Source of the DNA: Chondrus crispus | Lineage: Eukaryota > Rhodophyta > Florideophyceae > Gigartinales > Gigartinaceae | Assembly (NCBI RefSeq): GCF_000350225.1 | Contig: NW_005178593.1 | Location: 289,335-353,334 of the forward strand | Reading direction: 5' to 3' | DNA: 64,000 nucleotides | Part shown: in pieces, positions 22,115-32,179 of the stretch | Layout of the letters: each line of letters starts with the position of its first letter | Numbering within the stretch: position 1 is the stretch's first letter | Notes under the pieces: generated by a model | Told to the model about the DNA's origin: nothing | The model's input: only the letters and a program-made list of their open reading frames with translations | Databases searched by the model: none | Program-made: the position numbers and the translations under genes

Positions 22115-25100
22115 ATGGAAAGCCCGCCGGCCGGTGATGGTCATGAGGCCGAGAGCGCAATGTCTTTCGCCGACATGTTTGACGGCTTCGTGCACGTTGA
22201 CCCGGCGAGGTGTGTGCCCGGTGCGCGCATTCGCGCTGTCTCTAAATCTCGTGTACGTGCGCTCGCCCACAGCATCTCAACTCTGTCTTTTGTGTCAGCT
22301 TCCGCGGCCCTGACTGTGTACAAGGCGCTGCCGTCGGATCTCGTTCAAGCCGGCAAGGCCGTTGACGACCCAACCGCCGAGCGCGCAATCCAAGAGGGGG
22401 AAAAGACGGGAAATGTGTGGTATGGTGTGTGCGATGGCGCCGCGTTGCTCGAAGCCCTGGTTATGCTGGCAGAGGAGGCTCCCACTGCACAAGATCGCAA
22501 GGACTTCAAGGAGATGCGGCCACAAGCCCGACTGCTCCGAACGTGCAGCAGGCATTCCATGGTTATGCTGGGCACGATGCTTAATGCCGCGTCATCCAAT
22601 CGCGTGAAGCTCACCTACGCCGATATGCTTGTGGCTGGCAAGCACCTTCTCGACCAAGTCAGAGCTGTAGATGGAGAGTTACACCTCGTGCGACGGGCCA
22701 TGGACATGTATCATTCTCTTGCCAGTAATGGCCGCAGAAAGGATGCAGCAGCCTATGCCCGCGTTTCGGACAATTCCAAGTTTGCCTCTTCTCCCGCTCA
22801 GGGATTTGAATCTGAGAACACATTTCGGCAGCGCCTGCAGATTGCACGGAAGTTTCATTGGCCGGCGCTCTACCTCATGCAGAGCGTGATGACGGAGATC
22901 GGATACGAAAATCTCTGGACGTCTTCAAACACGAAGGCAACTGGGATTCACAAGCTGACTAGCCTACAACAAAAGAGATTGATTACGCGCGTGAAATTTC
23001 TCAAGAAAGATACCGGGGCGGTGACAAAATCACAGGTGGATGCTGCTAGCTTTGCCATGACCGTAACGTCCGCGCATATTTCTCGGCTACTCGGCTATCT
23101 GGGCTACAATGTCTACGTGAACGATGATGCTGGCCTCGAGGCAGTGGACGAGAACTGTACAGTACCAGAGAAAACCCCGACGGGTGAATTTCGTCGCGAG
23201 CTGCTGCATATGGTGAACACTGGCGCGGCAGACAAATTGATTGCAGAGCAGATTTCAGACCAGGGAACAGCTGCTGACACCTCCCACATGATCCCGCCCG
23301 CACTCCTGCAGGCGGCACGGGCGGGGGGGGAGGACAGCGCGACAAGATGCCGCGTAGCTGAGGGAAGGACTAACGTCGCTCAGGTGTCTCGAAACGGGGT
23401 CGCAGAAAAAAATGAAATGGGCGACAGCGAAAGCGGTGGTCCTGCACCGGTTCATCCAGAATTATCTGATGGAGAACGCCCCCTTTCTGATTACGATGTT
23501 CAGAGTGCTCCACATACGCCGGGATTACCCAATGATCCAAACACTCCAGGCTCACCCACGGCTCTACAGATGCCCCTACCGAAAGGGAAGCAGGTGCTCA
23601 ACATCGAAGCATCCGCTGTAGCAAGAGAAAAGCTCTCTTGCATGAATATCGAAATGTTCCGCGAGTCGTTCGAATTATTCTCATCAAAATCGTACTTTGG
23701 AGATCATGTTCGAGGCAGAGCAATGCTCGTCATTGTCGATCTATCCTATAATATTGGCGTATCAAAGGGCACTAGAGACTTTATTAGCGCGGAAGATGTG
23801 AAGCGAGTCGTAACTCATGCAGCAGAGGCCTGTGCAACGCGTGGGAATATACTGCTTTTCTGTTCATGGCAGACCTATGTCCTAATTGTGACAACACTAC
23901 AGAACATGGGCTCGAGTTGTCCGGTTTACTTCAACATAATACCAATTACCATCGAAAGGGAAGTAGTGCTTCGGCGACGAGCGCCTGGGAAGATGATGAG
24001 ACCGGATAACGGACAGGAACTGGTTCTTGTGCTCTACAAAAGCATCGATCGATTTACGCATTTGGACCAGCCCTATTCATATCTTAAACATACGACGCGA
24101 GCTCGAACAGTGAATATTATCGACCATGTCCGTCCCTTTTCGGGTAAGTTCCTGTGGAACTCCTATTTTGAGGGATACCTCGATACGGACGACGTCTACA
24201 GCACTCAGACCTCTGGGCTCCGTGCGCCGCGCGGCTCGCGGCGCCGTAAGCAAATTCGTCCTGAGCAGAAGTCGATAGACCTCCTGAAAGACTTGGGCCT
24301 TGCTTACTGCAAGCCCGGCGGGCTCTGGTACGACTGCATGTGCGGAACAGGTACAGCCGGGATTGCTGCGCTTGAACTCGGATCTCCTGCTGTAATGACG
24401 GACATTGACTTCGACTGTATTGACGCATCCGCACCGCTGCTTTTGCAGCTTCTAGAGAAACGTAAGATGATGCAAGGAGCGAAGAAACATCTCCAGCGTC
24501 GCAAAAACACGTTGCCGGAGTCTTCCTCCGACGAAGGACCTGAAAAAGCCGAGGTCTCATCCCATTTAGGATCCGTTTCTGAACAAGAGAGCCACGCTGG
24601 TGATGACGACATGATAAATGCGAGCGAAATCGATGCAAATGTTGAGCCAGGCAGCGGTGAAGGAGCAAGGAGCGCAATTCGTGATGGCTGCGATATAATA
24701 AAAATCGGCAAAGACGACGAAAGGGAAGAGGCGGAGCCGCCTACGAAGAAGCAAAAGATGGAGATTGCCGGCGGCGATGCTGACACGGATCAGCAACTCC
24801 TGCAGCTACTTGATCAAATGTCTTCGAGCAGAAATTTGCCATTGATGCGCAAGAGGAGGGGTCGGAGGATGACAGCTGCCAGAGGGTTTAGATGCGCAGC
24901 AGCCTCCATCTGCGCAGTTCTCAGTGATGATGAGCTGACGTTTGACATGAAATGCGGGAACATGGCGTGCGCGAGTGATGCGAATGGCGGTGGACGTCTG
25001 CATGATATGTGTGCAGGGAAGGTATGGATGAGCACTGCGGCAAAGAAGCTGGATTTGTGGAGCGAGCCAGCGAATGGCGAGCCGGGATACTGCTCCCTCA

Positions 25101-25138
25101 CATGCTGGAAGATGGTAGCGAGATCAGCCCGCATGTAA
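22115..25138 (+). CDS. ParB-like domain / DNA methyltransferase-like fusion protein
   Basis: One uninterrupted frame of 1007 codons. Residues about 26-122 follow the ParB N-terminal pattern: VDPARCVPG, then an Arg-containing strand, LAHSISTL, and VWYGVCDGAALLEAL (family G-x-x-R/D-G-x-x-R-x-x-A-L). Residues about 520-790 look like a Rossmann methyltransferase in permuted order: motif IV-like VIVDLSYNIG first (Asp542-Tyr545), then RPEQKSIDLLKDLG (from 715), then AdoMet-binding motif I-like DCMCGTGTAG (740-749) with acidic TDIDFD after it. This order is that of beta-class N6-adenine/N4-cytosine DNA methyltransferases. The usual DPPY box reads DLSY, so activity is doubtful. An acidic, Glu/Lys-rich linker (about 800-900) follows. 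The end has C947-x4-C952, H963-x2-C966, C993-x3-C997, a possible zinc site. ParB-methyltransferase fusions are known in phages and bacteria, so transfer is likely. The frame is open back to 21917 without an ATG, so an upstream exon is possible. Confidence 0.7.
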   Translation: MESPPAGDGHEAESAMSFADMFDGFVHVDPARCVPGARIRAVSKSRVRALAHSISTLSFVSASAALTVYKALPSDLVQAGKAVDDPTAERAIQEGEKTGNVWYGVCDGAALLEALVMLAEEAPTAQDRKDFKEMRPQARLLRTCSRHSMVMLGTMLNAASSNRVKLTYADMLVAGKHLLDQVRAVDGELHLVRRAMDMYHSLASNGRRKDAAAYARVSDNSKFASSPAQGFESENTFRQRLQIARKFHWPALYLMQSVMTEIGYENLWTSSNTKATGIHKLTSLQQKRLITRVKFLKKDTGAVTKSQVDAASFAMTVTSAHISRLLGYLGYNVYVNDDAGLEAVDENCTVPEKTPTGEFRRELLHMVNTGAADKLIAEQISDQGTAADTSHMIPPALLQAARAGGEDSATRCRVAEGRTNVAQVSRNGVAEKNEMGDSESGGPAPVHPELSDGERPLSDYDVQSAPHTPGLPNDPNTPGSPTALQMPLPKGKQVLNIEASAVAREKLSCMNIEMFRESFELFSSKSYFGDHVRGRAMLVIVDLSYNIGVSKGTRDFISAEDVKRVVTHAAEACATRGNILLFCSWQTYVLIVTTLQNMGSSCPVYFNIIPITIEREVVLRRRAPGKMMRPDNGQELVLVLYKSIDRFTHLDQPYSYLKHTTRARTVNIIDHVRPFSGKFLWNSYFEGYLDTDDVYSTQTSGLRAPRGSRRRKQIRPEQKSIDLLKDLGLAYCKPGGLWYDCMCGTGTAGIAALELGSPAVMTDIDFDCIDASAPLLLQLLEKRKMMQGAKKHLQRRKNTLPESSSDEGPEKAEVSSHLGSVSEQESHAGDDDMINASEIDANVEPGSGEGARSAIRDGCDIIKIGKDDEREEAEPPTKKQKMEIAGGDADTDQQLLQLLDQMSSSRNLPLMRKRRGRRMTAARGFRCAAASICAVLSDDELTFDMKCGNMACASDANGGGRLHDMCAGKVWMSTAAKKLDLWSEPANGEPGYCSLTCWKMVARSARM

Positions 25139-25581
25139 AAGTTTCTTCCTGGCCTCTTTAGGTAGTGCAGGATGTTTTTTGTCTGAAGTCCTTGACATCT
25201 GTCAATGGTCCGCCTTGACAACGAAGAATAAATCACGACTTAGTGCACTCAGTAAGCACAGCTCTGCTGTCAATTTTCTCAGCTCTCAGTTAGGTCCCTA
25301 CTGCGTTGCAGCAGAATAGTAAGAAGACGTGCAAGAGGAGCGGAACGGGGACAACACCGACGACCTCGGTAGTAGATTACAAGCAAGAAACGAGGTTCAA
25401 AAATGAAAACGATGAGGAAGCAAAGACAACGACGCACAGGAAGGAAACAAAAGCGAATGTCAGACGCGATGATGCTGAGGACGAGAGTGAGATGACGACA
25501 TGGTACGGATGAATCTAGTGGCAAAGGCATTTTTCGGAACAGGGGGTACTGACAAGCCAGACTTTCATGCGATGAAGGAGG
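25139..25581. other. Intergenic stretch
   Basis: No gene recognised. A purine-rich run lies at about 25380-25500. Confidence 0.5.
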
Positions 25582-26193
25582 GTGAAGTCGGACGGACTTT
25601 CCCCTAAGGCTGTGGACTTGGGCGCAGAAGTGCTGCCAGGGTGGGGCAGCTGTGAGGGGGTCAGGATGAAGAAGCGTCGCAAGGACGGGCAGGCTGAAAG
25701 CGCGTTTGCGCGGGCCTCTCGCGAGCGCTTGGCCACGGGTCGCTCGAAGGCGCTCTGCGCTAGCGCGGACTGGGACCTGTCGCGCGTGATCCTGGACGAG
25801 CGGCAGATCAACCAGGCGACGCAGTTGAAGCTGGCTTCGGGCCCGTTTCCGTTCACGTTCGGGGCGCAGTGGCCGCGCGACGCGACCGCGCCCGTGTGCT
25901 GCGACCTGCCCACAGTGCGGGCTTTCCAGGAGCAGGTCACCGGGCGCATCAAGGAGATGGCCACTATTTCTTCCAAGCCTATCAGCCTCTCAAGCGGGCT
26001 TGCCGCCGTCCTGCAAGACCGCAAGCGCAAGATCGAGGCGAGCAGTGGGGTTTTAGCGCGGCATCAGCAGAGTTGTGTCACGTCCACGCGCTGGATTCGA
26101 TCCGCCGCTTTGATCCGACCGCATCCCACCCAATCGTTGCCCGCGTTGTGCGTTGTGTCACCCTCTAATTTACTCCGCTGTTCCGTACGATAG
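25582..26193 (+). CDS. Unrecognised ORF (203 codons), possibly decayed
   Basis: The first 150 codons read as plausible protein (SADWDLSRVILDERQINQAT; VRAFQEQVTGRIKEMATISS). Near 26050 another plus frame gives an equally natural ending (AELCHVHALDSIRRFDPTAS), stopping at 26168. That hints at a frame change in a former host gene. No family recognised. Confidence 0.35.
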   Translation: MKSDGLSPKAVDLGAEVLPGWGSCEGVRMKKRRKDGQAESAFARASRERLATGRSKALCASADWDLSRVILDERQINQATQLKLASGPFPFTFGAQWPRDATAPVCCDLPTVRAFQEQVTGRIKEMATISSKPISLSSGLAAVLQDRKRKIEASSGVLARHQQSCVTSTRWIRSAALIRPHPTQSLPALCVVSPSNLLRCSVR

Positions 26194-26324
26194 GCCGGCC
26201 CCCGTCAATTCATTCACCTCCCCCCAGCCTGCCAACATTTATTATTATACGCACCGTGCTCTATCCCCAGCCCAGCTCCCCTGGCCCTCTCCCCATTCGC
26301 AGTGTCTCACCCTCCCATCACAAT

Positions 26325-27486
26325 ATGAAGCCCTCTTCTTCAAAGCTCATCGGCAAGGTGAGCTCCATGCGCAATTTGAACAAGCTCGAGTACAAGTTGG
26401 GGTTCGACCTCCACATCGAGTCCGTGGACAAGATTATAGCATCAAGTGATTTTGTCGTTACCTGGGAACGGGGAGCCAAGGTTATGTTAATGAAGGCTGC
26501 AAAAATTGACAGGTCTTCTCGCATCGCTCATTTCGGAGGCGAAGTTCTTTCACAAGAAGTCACTCTCTTCAAGAAGAAGGAGGGCTCCAACTTCGAAGAC
26601 AAAGTCTACAGGCTTGCCGTTCGTCAGAACTCTCAGCGTGGTAAGATTATCGGCAAGATTAAGCTCCTTTTTGCCGATTATGTTGAGATTCCGTCATACT
26701 CGAAGCGCGTGGGCGCCCCGCTTTCCTGTGGTGGCCGTATCGCCATGTGCGTCGTTTCTACGTTTCTCACAGAGGCAAAAAATAGGAAACCATCTCGCGG
26801 CACAGCCCTCTTCGGCTCTTACGATCCGGGATCAGATGACCAGTCATCTACGGTCGGAGATGACGACGAAGGTCGGAAATCGATGCCGGTGATTCTCTAG
26901 ACGACATCGGTGTTGACGATGCTACCCTTAACGTGCAACCACCGCAACCTAAATCGCAGCAATACTTGAGAAACCCCTCGAATCTTAATCGTCAAGGGAA
27001 TACACCCGCTCCTGGAGATCCTGTACAGAAGTCAAAGATACAACGCAAGCCATCTGCGTCACCGAGAACCGTGTTTTCAGGGACTGACTTGTCACTTGGA
27101 ACCTCATACAGCAGTCATTTTAGAAGTACTGAGACGGACGTCGGTGCCATTAACACGGCAGGACCATCACGGGTTGAGTGTGACAAGCTGCGTAGGGAAA
27201 ATCGAGCGCTCAGGCGACAGAACGATGAACTTCTTCAAGACAAGGAATCGCTTGAACGGGAGCTAGAGGACAGCCGGTATGGAGAAGACGCAGAATCTCT
27301 TGAAAACTGATGGCAGAAAACACAGCTCTGAGACGAGATGTAGGGGATCTGGAGGTAAAGCTTTCAAGGGAGCCCGTCTATTCAGATGTCGTGCGTGATT
27401 TGCGAGAGGCGAAAATGGCACTCGCTATTCTAACTTTGGAGAAAGATGAGTTTCACCAGCAATTGAGAAAGCTGAGGAGGGGTTAA
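26325..27486 (+). pseudogene. NT-C2 domain plus coiled-coil protein, split over three frames
   Basis: The first frame has the N-terminal C2 (NT-C2, EEIG1/EHBP1 type) pattern: FDLHIESVDKI, VVTWERGAKVML, EVLSQEVTLFKKKEG, FEDKVYRLAV, GKIIGKIKLLFADYVEIPS. NT-C2 domains bind membranes or membrane-linked partners in trafficking and cytoskeletal proteins. An acidic tail follows. The protein continues in a second frame from about 26880 (DAGDSLDDIGVDDATLN) to 27308 with a Pro/Ser linker and coiled coil (KLRRENRALRRQNDELLQ). A third frame (27310-27486) carries on the coiled coil (LRRDVGDLEVKLSRE) to a stop. Two single-base indels, near 26850-26890 and 27301-27310, explain this: a young pseudogene or assembly errors. 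Start at 26325 fits the conserved domain; an in-frame ATG at 26256 also exists. Confidence 0.75.
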
Positions 27487-27869
27487 GAAGTGACAGGACG
27501 GTGTTCCTGTCAGTGAGCAGTCAGGAAGTCGGTCGGGGAGTACTGCCACTGCAGATGCGACTTATTTGGCACCATGAAAGGGGGCCTTCATGCTTGGTAG
27601 ATATAACTTGAAGATGGTTGTGGTTCGGATGACTACTAGTTCGACTTATGTGTGTAGCACGTCAAATACAGCATTCCAGACATATATAAACGTGGAAATG
27701 ACTTTTTGAACAACGAGAAAACGTTGCATCATCTTCGTATATTGTGGGAGGGCAAAGACGACCAGGATTGCCCCCGAAGTAATATCTACCTACGGTACAT
27801 AGGCAAATCTCGCTCCGAGTCTATATAAATACATACACAACATCTAACTCTCGAGGGCAAAAAACCTTA

Positions 27870-28145
27870 CTAGCTGCTTCCGCCACCGCCACCACCAGCA
27901 CTGCTGCCATCTCCAAAAGCGAAATAACTGCCATCAGCCCCCGACTGCCGCGCCTCAGCGACAGCAGCCGTATCCAACTGCGTCAATTCAGGACTTGTAG
28001 TCATGGGCGTTTGATCGCGTCGATGTGAATTCCAGTCGTTCATCATGTCGAGTGTGATAAAATCGCTGTAAAAATGATGAGCCCTTCGCATGCGAAAGTT
28101 ATACTCCGGTTCATAAACATCTCCGCCACTGGGTTGACCGTTATT
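27870..28145 (-). pseudogene. C-terminal fragment of an unrecognised protein
   Basis: A minus frame reads from about 28145 with GGDVYEPEYNFRMRRAHHFY through FITLDMMNDWNSH to an ending with a Gly run and Ser-Ser before the stop at 27870. The composition looks real, especially the polar tail, but no start or family could be found. An in-frame stop lies just upstream. Probably the tail of a gene cut by the insertion of B1, though this is only inferred. Confidence 0.3.
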
Positions 28146-28399
28146 CGTTCAGGCCTCGACTGTTTTCGGCTCCAGGACCGCTCTGTCGAGATAGGGAAGT
28201 GGCGCAGGTGGGTGCAGATACGATCGGTGACGACAGCGATGAGGGAAATGTGGATATGGCATCCGGTAATGGAATGGAAGAGGCAATAAAGACGACGACC
28301 GGACAAGAGACTAGCAAAGACGACGTCCAGTACGTAAGGTTCGCGCTGCAATGTACAGTATTTAGTTGAAATTTTCATATTAAATATACACTTACCGGC

Positions 28400-29490
28400 T
28401 ACCGTGATGGCGTGACAGTCACGGAGAGGGCTACAAGAGCACCAAGAGACCTCCCTGGGTCAAAATGCAAGCAGAAGACGCTAAAATACTTGCAGAACCC
28501 CTAAGGGGCCCCCATTACTTATTGTCTAGTGTTTTCAATGACTGCAGAATGGTTAAGCAACTTTTGGTGGGCTTATAACATAACTAAAGAAAAGAACGAT
28601 CTTTGCACTAGAAACCGATCTACCAGAAACCCCTGTTTATCGCCTTGGTCGAAGTCCGTCTTTCCCAAGACGCTCCTTTTTACCACAGATTACGTTATCC
28701 TTTGCGCTCGGGGTTCCCTTTCCTTTTCCTTTGTGTCACCTATCCTTTTCTATTTCTATCTCTATTTCTATTCCCCTATCTTGTGTTGGATCCACAGTGC
28801 CTGATTGCAATCTGCATTGTGACGACTGGAGTCATCGGGTTCTTGTGTTGGTTCTTTTGTTTGTTGTTGGTGCCATCGGCTTTGGTTGCAACCGGACCGG
28901 TGTAGGTGTCTTGGCCATCGGGCGACACGTGGGTGTAGCGCTGCTACTTGTTTACGTCCAACGACGGAGGCTGTTGCGACGACGTCTCCCTCGAAGGTCC
29001 TGTTGTGTATACAGGACAGTGTTGGTTCCATCGGATACAGGTTGCGACCGTTCCGGTGTCGGTACTTTGCCATCCAGCAGTACGGAGGTGTAGCGCTGCT
29101 ACGTGTTTGCTAATTCCCGTCGGGCTGCGTTGTGACGCCCCCGTCGAAGACCTTATCAAGGGTATAAGGTGTAACAGGCGCTCCGCGAGCATTGGCATTA
29201 CGACCCATCGGGCACGGCTTCCTAATCACCGCCCCGAACTCGCCGAGCAACTGCCTGTACAAGACTCTACCACCATTCTTCCCGGGGCGGGCCTCTTCCT
29301 TTTGCCCCTCCCCTATTAGGGACTTGAGCTACTGTGGGCCGCAAACCCACTTAAAGGGAAAGAGAGAATCGGACACTCCGTAGGGCTGTGCCGTCGACAA
29401 CTCTTGTTGGTTGTTGGTTGTTGGTTGTTGTTTGTGTTGTCGCTGGACCATTGGACTCTGGTTCCGACCTGACAGGCACATTGTACTACA
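28400..29490 (+). repeat. 5' LTR of element B1
   Basis: The end TTGTACTACA and everything from about 28640 on resemble the B2 LTR, starting at CGCCTTGGTCGAAGTCCG. The U3 before that is unrelated to B2 and matches the fragment at 16337-16580. The left boundary is set where that match begins and could lie further left. Confidence 0.65.
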
Positions 29491-29494
29491 TAAG

Positions 29495-29510
29495 TGGTCT
29501 CCCGTCCTAG
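29495..29510 (+). other. Primer binding site of element B1
   Basis: TGGTCTCCCGTCCTAG begins four bases after the LTR end. B2 has TGGTCTCCCGACCTAG at the same place. The matching tRNA was not identified. Confidence 0.55.
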
Positions 29511-29610
29511 ACTCTGGAAACTACGAAGCCCGACCTAGAATCTAGAACTGAAATCAGAAGTCGGAAATAGGTAAATTAGTTCGATAGGTCTCGTTTATTA
29601 AGAGCGGACC

Positions 29611-31775
29611 ATGGCATCAAGCCAACCCATGGACGTCGGTCCTGGGGTCAGAAGGTCTGGATCAGCCCAGGAGTCGAGGATTCGGCGAGGACCTCGTACA
29701 CGAAGCCAAGGAAATTCGGCTACTGATCCAGTTGCAGAAGCGTCCCCTTCGGGGACAGCCGTTGAGAAAAATGGCCTGGAAGAGAAGTTCGAAAAGTTGT
29801 GCGAGGAGATTCGTCAGGAGACGAAGAGCAAGTTCGAAGAACATCTGGGCATTTTTCAGAAGCAACAGGAGTTGCTAAAATCCAAGTTCCATGCTGCGCT
29901 TGAAGAGCTGCCAGCCCGTGTGGTTTTCGTTGAGAATTTAAGTACCGATGCGCCCCGAGCCGAGATCCGGAAGTGCTGAATTCGCTACAACTCGCCGCGA
30001 AAGAAGCGCGGCGAGACGCGAGTCAGGCCCTGGAAACGCTGTCCAAGACAAGAAACAGCATGGACGACCGGTTCTACTGCACTTCGCGGCGACTCAAGGA
30101 CCTTGAGCAAGCTGCGGGCCTGGACGAACCAAGTTTGGACGCGGGATCACTCTCCGACGGAGAAGAAATCGACAGTCCAACGAAGAAGGACAAGTCAGTC
30201 CGGATCTGGGATTCCAAGTGCAAGAGCCCCAAGTCGGCCAAAGGCCGAAAGAAGAAGAAAAGTCACTGTAGTGACGACCGCGAAAGTTGCGACTCAAATT
30301 CGGAGTCGAATGTTTCAGAAGAAAATGGTGACGACGGCTCGTCGAACCATTCAAGAAATTCAGACCGAAGATCGACAGAAGGAAATGGAATTTCGTCAAA
30401 TAAGAATAGCTCCAAAGGAGGCGGAGTCACTTCGTCCGCCTCGCGGAGAGACAAGGAAGCGGAGCCAAAAGACATCGCGACGCGGTGCGGACAGCGATTG
30501 GAGGAGTTGGAGGAATTAAATCCGACCAACCACCTCTTCAAGAAGTTGCTTTCGTACAGGACGTACCGCCTACGGAACCTGCAGACAGGTTTGTCGGGCA
30601 AGCGGCGGACCGCCGTGCGAAAGATCAGAAGAGACATACCACCAAAGTTGAAGGGAAACAATACGTTCACAGGAGACGATGGCGTATTAGTTCTAGACTT
30701 TTTAGCTAAGATAGTCCAAGAATTCGACACCCAGGAGATGAACGAAGGCCAAGCGATCCGCTTGCTACCGGAGTTCCTCAGCGGAATCGCCCTGGGACAG
30801 TACACTTCGGTGTCACAAACGGCGGGGTCCCACCATGGGAAAATATCGGTCTGGTCGGAGGCCGTACAGTCTATTGCGAAGCTTCGCCACCGATGAGGCA
30901 ATCCGCCAAGCCGTACTCGCTTTACGGGAAGTACAGCAGCTACCGTCTGAAGATGAGATGGAATTTTATATCCGTTTGACGGACGCCAGCAATCGATGTG
31001 GAAACGTATATTCGATGGAAGAACAAATGACGATGTTTATTGAAGGACTCGATTCGTGTATCAAGCCGACGGTATCTCAATATCGACAGGACAATCGGGA
31101 CGTTTCATTTTTGAGACTAGTTAATTGCGCGAAGGCGCATGGCTCGGCGAGCCGCGCCAAGGAGAGGAAGACTAGGAGAGTCACCATCCAAGCGCCAGCG
31201 ACGCTAAAGACGGGGGGAAGCAGAAGCCTTCGCACCCCACGCGAAAAACCCGCGGCGCTGTCCACTTGGCCGACTCACTGTCTGCGTCCAGAGGACCTAG
31301 TACTGTTGATCAAGAAGAAAATGGATTCGCAGGAGCACTGGTTGCTGAGGGCGGCTTTTATGACCCCTCCGAGGAATATGGAGATGAGGAGTCCGGGGCT
31401 AGTGGGATGTCTACGCTACACACGCCCACTTATACGACAGACTCGTATACAGAGGCTGCGGATCCCGTGTTAGCGTTTCGAGGGCGCGGACACACGCTAG
31501 CGCCAAGAATTCCGACGGAAGACATGGGTACGGCCTTCAGAAGACCGGGCTGGACGGGCCCGCCGACGGCCCGAGGACCGCCAAGGTCGCCGTACCCTCC
31601 GAAGAAGCATGGCCTCGTACGCTACCATTGCTACGAGAAGGGGCACAGAACGCCTACGTGTTTGCTCTCGTTCCGAGAGATGCACCGAGTTCTGAAGAAC
31701 TACGAGATGCTCTCCCCGGTGGAGAGGTTGGGAATTCCGTCGACAAGTTACCTGAAGGTAAAACGATGGTTCTAA
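29611..31775 (+). pseudogene. Element B1 gag region
   Basis: It holds an N-terminal Ser/Arg-rich and coiled-coil part, an acidic and basic low-complexity linker, a Gag core (VLDFLAKIVQEFDTQEMNEG; LPSEDEMEFYIRLTDASNRC) and a C-terminal knuckle region near 31620-31665. It forms the particle shell in intact relatives. The same order is seen in B2. Confidence 0.8.
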
Positions 31776-32179
31776 TCGCAGGCGGCGAGCACACCGAGTG
31801 CCTCTGCCGAAGGTTCGAACCGAACATCAGGAAGGCCGGCCGCGGGGCCGTCGTCGGACTGGAGAAGAAATCCGCAGCGACAGGAAAACTAACGGGGGAA
31901 TCTCAAAAAATTAGAAAGGAGAGACATGCGTCCGGCGAACCATGTCCGAGACCCAGTTCCGTTCCCAGCGTTTAGCGAAGGAGGCAGTCGACGACGAGGA
32001 GACAGTTGGAATCATCGATAACCCGAAAGGACCCATTGGGGTCAAGAAGATTCTGCGAAGAGGCAAGGACGATCTGCTGGAGAAAGTCCGACGCCCCTGG
32101 TACAGGGTCAAGCGCAGGGAATGTCTTGAGAAGATATTAGTCCTTGCGAGGAAGTCTTCGCGGACATTGGACCGATCGT

